A program made the position numbers and the translations under genes. A DNA stretch of 64,000 nucleotides from Microbulbifer sp. A4B17 (GTDB lineage: Bacteria; Pseudomonadota; Gammaproteobacteria; Pseudomonadales; Cellvibrionaceae): NCBI RefSeq assembly GCF_003076275.1, contig NZ_CP029064.1:1188501-1252500 (forward strand), read 5' to 3'. Shown here piece by piece: positions 59,432-64,000 of this stretch. Position 1 is the first letter of the stretch; each line of letters starts with the position of its first letter. The notes beneath the pieces are model-generated. The model saw only the letters and a list, made by a program, of their open reading frames with translations, was not told the DNA's origin and made no database searches.

Positions 59432-59465
59432 TCCCGTGCTCACAGAAAGAGAGGAGGTGTAACTG

Positions 59466-59651
59466 ATGGAAAGTCTGTATTTCCTGATTCCCATTGCGGT
59501 GATTTTGGTTGGCTTTGCGGTGAAGCTCTTTTTCTGGGCCGTGAATAACGGACAGTACGATGACCTGGAAACGGAAGGTCGTCGCATTTTGTTTGATGAC
59601 GATGATGTTCAGCAGGACAAATCTGACGCGGAAAGGAAGCAGGAGAAGTAA
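59466..59651 (+). CDS. ccoS: cbb3 oxidase maturation protein CcoS
   Basis: 61-residue single-helix membrane protein (about residues 5-28) followed by the motif NNGQYDDLETEGRRILFDDD, characteristic of CcoS. Its stop codon is directly followed by the next gene's start. Confidence 0.95.
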   Translation: MESLYFLIPIAVILVGFAVKLFFWAVNNGQYDDLETEGRRILFDDDDVQQDKSDAERKQEK

Positions 59652-60401
59652 GTGGGGGACTGGGGTTTTTTAGCGGCGGCTCTGGCTATCGGTTTTTTGG
59701 GCAGCAGTCACTGCATCGGTATGTGTGGGGGAATCTCCGGAGCGCTGGGAATGGCGGTACCGGGGAAAAAGACTGCTTGGGTGCAGCTGGGCTCTTACCA
59801 ATTGGGGCGCCTGGGTAGCTATGCGCTGATGGGGGCGCTCGCCGGTGCCCTCGGTGCGGCGATATTGCCCGCTCTCACTCCACTGCGCTTTGCCGCCGGG
59901 ATTATGCTGATCCTGATGGCGCTGTATATCGGCGGTATCTGGCAGGGATTGGCCTGGATTGAAAAAGGGGGCCGCTACCTTTGGCGCTATGTGCAGCCAC
60001 TATCGGCCAAATTATTACCGGTTCGCTCTGCGGGGCAGGCATTGGCACTGGGCTCCCTATGGGGCTGGTTGCCCTGTGGTTTGGTTTACAGCGCGCTGAC
60101 TTTCGCCCTGGCCCAGGGCAGTGCCGAGCGGTCTGCCCTGGCTATGTTTGCTTTTGGTTTGGGCACCGTGCCCGCCATGCTGGCTACTGGCGCTGCCGCA
60201 GCGCAGGTGCGTGGCATAGTGCAAAAGCCGGGAGTTCGCTATGGTTTTGCCACAGCGATTTTGCTGTTTGGTATCTGGACCATCTGGGGGGCTATGGGCC
60301 ACGGTGGACACGGCGAACACACCAGCCACGGGCAAATGAGTGGGATGGAAGCCCCCGCCGAAGACACAGAAGAGCAGGGACACCATCATCACCATCACTA
60401 A
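59652..60401 (+). CDS. TauE/SafE-like membrane protein of the cco cluster, with His-rich tail
   Basis: 249-residue membrane protein with about six helices, beginning GTG one base after ccoS. The SSHCIGMCGG motif near residue 19 is typical of the sulfite-exporter-TauE/SafE-like family that accompanies ccoS, and it may bind copper. The end (HGGHGEHTSHGQM, then EEQGHHHHHH) is rich in histidine, a natural metal-binding tail and not a cloning artefact, given the flanking native sequence. Its role is probably in copper supply for the oxidase. Confidence 0.9.
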   Translation: MGDWGFLAAALAIGFLGSSHCIGMCGGISGALGMAVPGKKTAWVQLGSYQLGRLGSYALMGALAGALGAAILPALTPLRFAAGIMLILMALYIGGIWQGLAWIEKGGRYLWRYVQPLSAKLLPVRSAGQALALGSLWGWLPCGLVYSALTFALAQGSAERSALAMFAFGLGTVPAMLATGAAAAQVRGIVQKPGVRYGFATAILLFGIWTIWGAMGHGGHGEHTSHGQMSGMEAPAEDTEEQGHHHHHH

Positions 60402-60428
60402 GCGCAGTGATGATGGGTCTTGTGGGCG

Positions 60429-61283
60429 CTAGAGATCGATTCGCAGGGAAAGGTCGATAGCGCGCAGGTGCTTGGTCAGGCTGCCGGAAGAGATATAGTC
60501 CACTTCCAGTTCAGCTAACTGAGCGATACGATCACGGTCGACACTGCCGGAAAGCTCAATTTTGGCTTTGCCTTTGGCCAGTTTCAGGGCCGTTCTAGTG
60601 TCTTCATCATTGAATTCGTCGAGCATAATAACGTCCACACCGACGGCGAGCGCCTGCTCCAACTCTTCAATATTTTCCACTTCGACTTCAATCAAGGCTT
60701 CCGGCTTGATCACTCGGGCCTGGGCGACGGCGTGCTCAATGCCACCTGCGGCGAAGATATGGTTCTCTTTGATCAGGAAGGCGTCGTAAAGACCGATGCG
60801 GTGATTGTGGCAGCCGCCGCAAAGCACGGCATACTTTTGCGCGCTACGCAGGCCTGGAATGGTTTTGCGCGTGTCGAGAATCTTCACTTCTGTGCCCTCA
60901 GCCTTTGCGGCGAATTCTGCAGCCGTGGTTGCGGTACCGGACAGGGTCTGAAGGAAATTCAGCGCAGTGCGCTCGCCGGTAAGGATGGTGCGGGCATTAC
61001 CTTCCAATTCAAAAATAACGGCGTTTGCGCTGATGCGGTCGCCGTCTTCGAAGTGCCAGGTGAGTTTGAGTTCCGGGTCCAAAGCGTGGAAAACTGCCTC
61101 TACCCAGGCTCGACCACTCAGGGTGCAATCTTCGCGGGTGATAACCCGGGCCCGGGCTGTGCGGTCCTCTGGTATCAACTGGGCGGTGATATCGCCACTT
61201 CCAATATCTTCTTCGAGAGCTGTCTCTACCGAACGCTGCAGATCGGTCGTGATATTGGGAATAGCTGTGTCTTGTGGTCGCAT
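60429..61283 (-). CDS. nadC: Nicotinate-nucleotide diphosphorylase (quinolinate phosphoribosyltransferase)
   Basis: Converts quinolinate and PRPP to nicotinate mononucleotide in NAD synthesis. 284 residues with the N-terminal DIGSGDITAQLIP, the TILTGERTALNFLQTLSG motif and ILDTRKTIPGLR, then IEVEVEN and LSGSVD near the C-terminus. Full length. It is convergent to the TauE/SafE-like gene. Confidence 0.97.
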   Translation of the reverse strand: MRPQDTAIPNITTDLQRSVETALEEDIGSGDITAQLIPEDRTARARVITREDCTLSGRAWVEAVFHALDPELKLTWHFEDGDRISANAVIFELEGNARTILTGERTALNFLQTLSGTATTAAEFAAKAEGTEVKILDTRKTIPGLRSAQKYAVLCGGCHNHRIGLYDAFLIKENHIFAAGGIEHAVAQARVIKPEALIEVEVENIEELEQALAVGVDVIMLDEFNDEDTRTALKLAKGKAKIELSGSVDRDRIAQLAELEVDYISSGSLTKHLRAIDLSLRIDL

Positions 61284-61748
61284 TGGGAAACCTCGAAATT
61301 AACGCCGGCGCAGTTTACCAAAACACCAGGGGTTTTGACTGCCTGACTAAGTGATTGGCAAGTAGCAGTTGGCTCGACGAATAGCTGTGACAAGTGTCTC
61401 AAATATGTCGCGGAACTGTGTAAAACAGCCCTGTAACGCGAGTAGAATGACCGGAGAATTAAGCTTAATCGCAGTCTTTATTGTTCCTGGGCAGGGCCCG
61501 GAACTATTTCATCTACGCGATTAAAAGTTGAGAGAAATCAATAATTTCGACAGCTTTTTCGCGCATGATCGCGACGAAGCATCAGCAGTATGGGGCTGTG
61601 GTTTGGGGCGATGTAACAGGCACCCGATTCCACGCAAAGGGGAGCTTCCCGCAGGGAATTTCACCTGGCGAGCCGCTGTCCCACTGACGAATTTTTGCTA
61701 TTGGCCACAGTGCTATAAGTCGGACGGCATTCGAAGGACCTCTTGGAA
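61284..61748. other. Intergenic region between nadC and the DUF1631 gene
   Basis: About 465 bases between divergent genes. No open frame here looks coding. It must contain promoters for both neighbours. I could not identify an operator. Confidence 0.45.
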
Positions 61749-64000
61749 ATGAGTGAATCCAGCAAGGTAGTTTCCCTCTCAGAGAAAAGTGGAGCGCGCA
61801 ATATTTCTGCATCAGGTAAGCCCGCTGTTCTGCCCGCCGCAGTCGCCATGCTGAAAGATAAAGCGACGGCGCAGCTGCTGGAGAGAATTAAAGCGCTGTT
61901 CGGCAAGGTGGATGACTCCCTGTTTGCAATGGCTGAGCGGGCCCATGGTCAGGAAGAGCAGGATGGGCTTTTCCAGGCATTGCGATTACTGCGTGTAGAA
62001 CGCCGCAATATTGCTGAGCTTTTTATCCAGAATGTTTCCCGGGCCTTTCAGGTTCGCCAGGAAGAAAAGTCAGAGAGTACTTTCGCTCCGGACAACCTGT
62101 CGCTGGTCAACAATGATGATCTGGAGCAACTGGTGGCTGCCGATACTATGGTGGCAAGTGCCAAGCGCGATTTTGCCGAGCCCCTTACCGAGTTGTGCAT
62201 GAGGCTCGATACGCTCTACTCCGTGAAGGTTTACGACAAAAACAACCCCTTGGGTCCAGATGTAATCTGCGATGCTTTTGTAGAGGCTATCCAGGACCTG
62301 GATCTCTTTATCCGCGCTCGCCTCACTCTGCTGAAGAAGTTTGAGCAGGTGGTCATGCTGCAACTGCGAGATTTCTATGAATTCTGCAATCAGCTACTCA
62401 TAGAGCAGGGCGTACTTCCATCTTTACGGGAACAGCAGCGTGCAGCCAGGCAGCGCTCGGCCTACAGCAACAGCGTGCCCCATGCCCCCGGCGTTGCTGG
62501 CGCACCCACCGGTGGACCTGGTGCTGTAGCGGCTGGTGGCCAACCCGCACAAGCTGGAGTTCAGGCTACAGGGCATTTTCCCCCGGGATTGGTGCCGGCG
62601 GCCGCCGGAGTCGCTCCGATGCCCGCTGGAGATCTGCTTTCTCATCTTGGTGCATTGCAAAGCGGCAGCCACTATCAAGGTGGTGGAAGTGCCGTTCAGT
62701 TGTTGAATGTGGGCGAATTGCTACAGCAGCGGCTGGTGGATTCCAACCAGGCGGCCTCCCTGGCAAAAGTCGATAGCGATGTGATTAAGCTGGTGGAGAT
62801 GCTGTTCTCCTTTATTCTGGAGGATCGCAGCCTCGCGACTCAGATCAAGTCCCTCTTGGGGCGCTTGCAGTTGCCACTTTTGAAGGTGGCCATTGCGGAT
62901 AAGTCATTCTTCAGTAAAGGCGGTCACCCAGCACGCAAATTACTCAACGAACTTGCCGATGCGGCTACCGGATGGCAGGCAGGGGATAATTACGAGTCCG
63001 ATCCCCTCTACAAAGAGATATCCCAAATCGTTGAGCGTGTGCTCAATGAGTTTGATCGGGACATTAATATCTTTTCCGTTTTGCTGGAGTCCCTGCGGGA
63101 ATTTATCGTCCGCGAACGCAAGCGCGCCGAAATGCTGGAGCGCCGGGTTGTGGATGAGGCGGATGGTCGCGCTAAAACCCAGGCTGCTCGCGCGCGGGTT
63201 GCTGCGGTAATGGATGCTCTTGTCGCAGAGCGAGATCTTCCACAGGTGGTGCAGGATTGGCTGCATAAAGTCTGGAACAACGTGCTGTTCCTGACTTGTG
63301 TCAAAGAGGGCACAGAAAGTGACGCCTGGAACCGTGATGTACGCACTGCGAGAGATCTTGTATGGAGTGTCCAGGCACCAATGCCGGATTCCCGCAAGCA
63401 GTTATTGAGCTTGCTGCCTGTATTACAAGAGCGCCTGCGGGAGGGGATCGAAGCGCTTTCCTATAACGCTTTCGAAGCGCGCACACTTTTCTCAGGCCTT
63501 AAGGAAGTCTATCGCGAGCGCTTTGCCCTGGCCCAGCAGTTGTCGGAACAGCGCGAGCGCGAAGTGGCTGAGCAGGTTGCCCGTGAAGTGCGCGCGGCGA
63601 CAGCAGTTGAGTCGGCGCCCGCTGCGGCCGAGGCACGGGTTGTCCCAGCGGTAGAACAGGAGGTTGCTGCTGGCGCTGAAACTGGTACTGACATTGAAGC
63701 AGCTACTGATGCTGTCGCTGCAGTCCCTGTTGAAGAACAGACTCCAGCTGAGGCGATTGAAGTTGCTGCCGAAGCAGCCCCAGCCGAACCCCAGGAAGTG
63801 GCAGTGCCGCAGATGGAAGAGCTGGAGCAGGCAGTTGCTGAGGCAGAGGTGTCTGCACCGGAGCAGGATGGATTGGCGCCCCTCGATGAAAGTGATCCTC
63901 ACTGGCAGATGACTTTCCGCTTGGCGCAGGGCAGCTGGTTCGAGTTGAAGCGCTCTGAGGAAGAACAGTTCCGCTGTCGACTGGCCGCCGTTATCCGCGA
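61749..64000 (+). CDS. DUF1631 domain-containing protein, cut by the window end
   Basis: Open frame from the ATG at 61749 to the last base (750 codons, no stop), so the 3' end is missing. The pattern matches DUF1631 proteins: ALFGKVDDSLFAMAERA, FFSKGGHPARKLLNELA near the middle, and FALAQQLSEQ near the end. A long alanine- and glutamate-rich, low-complexity linker (about residues 612-715) separates this from a final domain starting HWQMTFRLAQGSWFELKR, which may be PilZ-like. Function unknown; family members are large cytoplasmic proteins. Confidence 0.85.
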   Translation, partial: MSESSKVVSLSEKSGARNISASGKPAVLPAAVAMLKDKATAQLLERIKALFGKVDDSLFAMAERAHGQEEQDGLFQALRLLRVERRNIAELFIQNVSRAFQVRQEEKSESTFAPDNLSLVNNDDLEQLVAADTMVASAKRDFAEPLTELCMRLDTLYSVKVYDKNNPLGPDVICDAFVEAIQDLDLFIRARLTLLKKFEQVVMLQLRDFYEFCNQLLIEQGVLPSLREQQRAARQRSAYSNSVPHAPGVAGAPTGGPGAVAAGGQPAQAGVQATGHFPPGLVPAAAGVAPMPAGDLLSHLGALQSGSHYQGGGSAVQLLNVGELLQQRLVDSNQAASLAKVDSDVIKLVEMLFSFILEDRSLATQIKSLLGRLQLPLLKVAIADKSFFSKGGHPARKLLNELADAATGWQAGDNYESDPLYKEISQIVERVLNEFDRDINIFSVLLESLREFIVRERKRAEMLERRVVDEADGRAKTQAARARVAAVMDALVAERDLPQVVQDWLHKVWNNVLFLTCVKEGTESDAWNRDVRTARDLVWSVQAPMPDSRKQLLSLLPVLQERLREGIEALSYNAFEARTLFSGLKEVYRERFALAQQLSEQREREVAEQVAREVRAATAVESAPAAAEARVVPAVEQEVAAGAETGTDIEAATDAVAAVPVEEQTPAEAIEVAAEAAPAEPQEVAVPQMEELEQAVAEAEVSAPEQDGLAPLDESDPHWQMTFRLAQGSWFELKRSEEEQFRCRLAAVIR

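Overview
The window looks like chromosome of a marine gammaproteobacterium. The right third carries a conserved gammaproteobacterial core (queA-tgt-secD-secF, rnt, pyrC, argG, cbb3 oxidase, nadC). Protein character and the DUF1631 gene would suit a Microbulbifer/Cellvibrionales-type organism, but I cannot prove the genus from sequence alone. There is a visible break near a tRNA-Leu(CAA) at 42.0 kb. Everything to its left (1-42 kb) is AT-richer, loosely packed, full of regulators, orphan enzymes, duplicated segments, pseudogenes and IS debris. Everything to its right (42-64 kb) is denser, higher in GC and operonic.

Left part, 1-19 kb: a LysR regulator overlapping an exported cytidine-deaminase-like protein; an ArgP-like regulator divergent from a LysE/ArgO exporter; an acyltransferase-3 membrane protein; a DUF4259 protein; a broken serine beta-lactamase-family gene; a membrane-anchored patatin; a di-heme cytochrome c peroxidase; a GlxA-type regulator divergent from an isochorismatase-like hydrolase; a polytopic membrane protein; a methyltransferase; an Aquifex-type aconitase whose usual first cluster cysteine reads as serine; a second patatin; a secreted TonB-C-like protein; a NYN-domain protein; and a two-gene cassette of small unknown proteins behind a strong LexA (SOS) box.

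Left part, 19-33 kb: this region has been shaped by duplication. A GFA-family gene occurs twice, the second copy with a stop codon between its first two zinc cysteines, and the copies flank a secreted amidohydrolase. Next comes a duplicated module of a MocR-type regulator divergent from a large secreted toxin-like gene. In copy 1 the toxin-like gene is a 3' remnant. In copy 2 it is intact (816 aa, signal peptide, alpha-helical N-terminal half, six ricin-B-like repeats each with a cysteine pair). Both MocR proteins have arginine where the PLP-binding lysine is expected, and a conserved CTGG-rich block precedes both toxin genes. A decayed IS66-type element sits between regulator and toxin in copy 2.

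Left part, 33-42 kb: a 3.8-kb unit (33738-37564) is bounded by IS66-type ends and flanked by a 14-bp direct repeat. It holds intact tnpA and tnpB, a truncated tnpC, an IS256-transposase fragment and, between roughly 75-bp inverted repeats, a strikingly GC-rich glycoside hydrolase gene. The unit has split a copy of a dispersed repeat seen elsewhere in the window. A LysR/metallo-beta-lactamase-fold/DUF1330 group, a small secreted protein and a frameshifted GIY-YIG-like gene follow.

Right part, 42-64 kb: queA-tgt-secD-secF (without yajC at its usual place), a small conserved protein, RNase T, dihydroorotase, argininosuccinate synthase, an FNR/Anr-type box, then ccoNOQP, ccoG, ccoH, ccoI, ccoS and a TauE/SafE-like protein ending in a natural His tail. 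Together these build a cbb3 cytochrome oxidase and deliver its copper. nadC and the start of a DUF1631 gene, cut by the window end, close the region.
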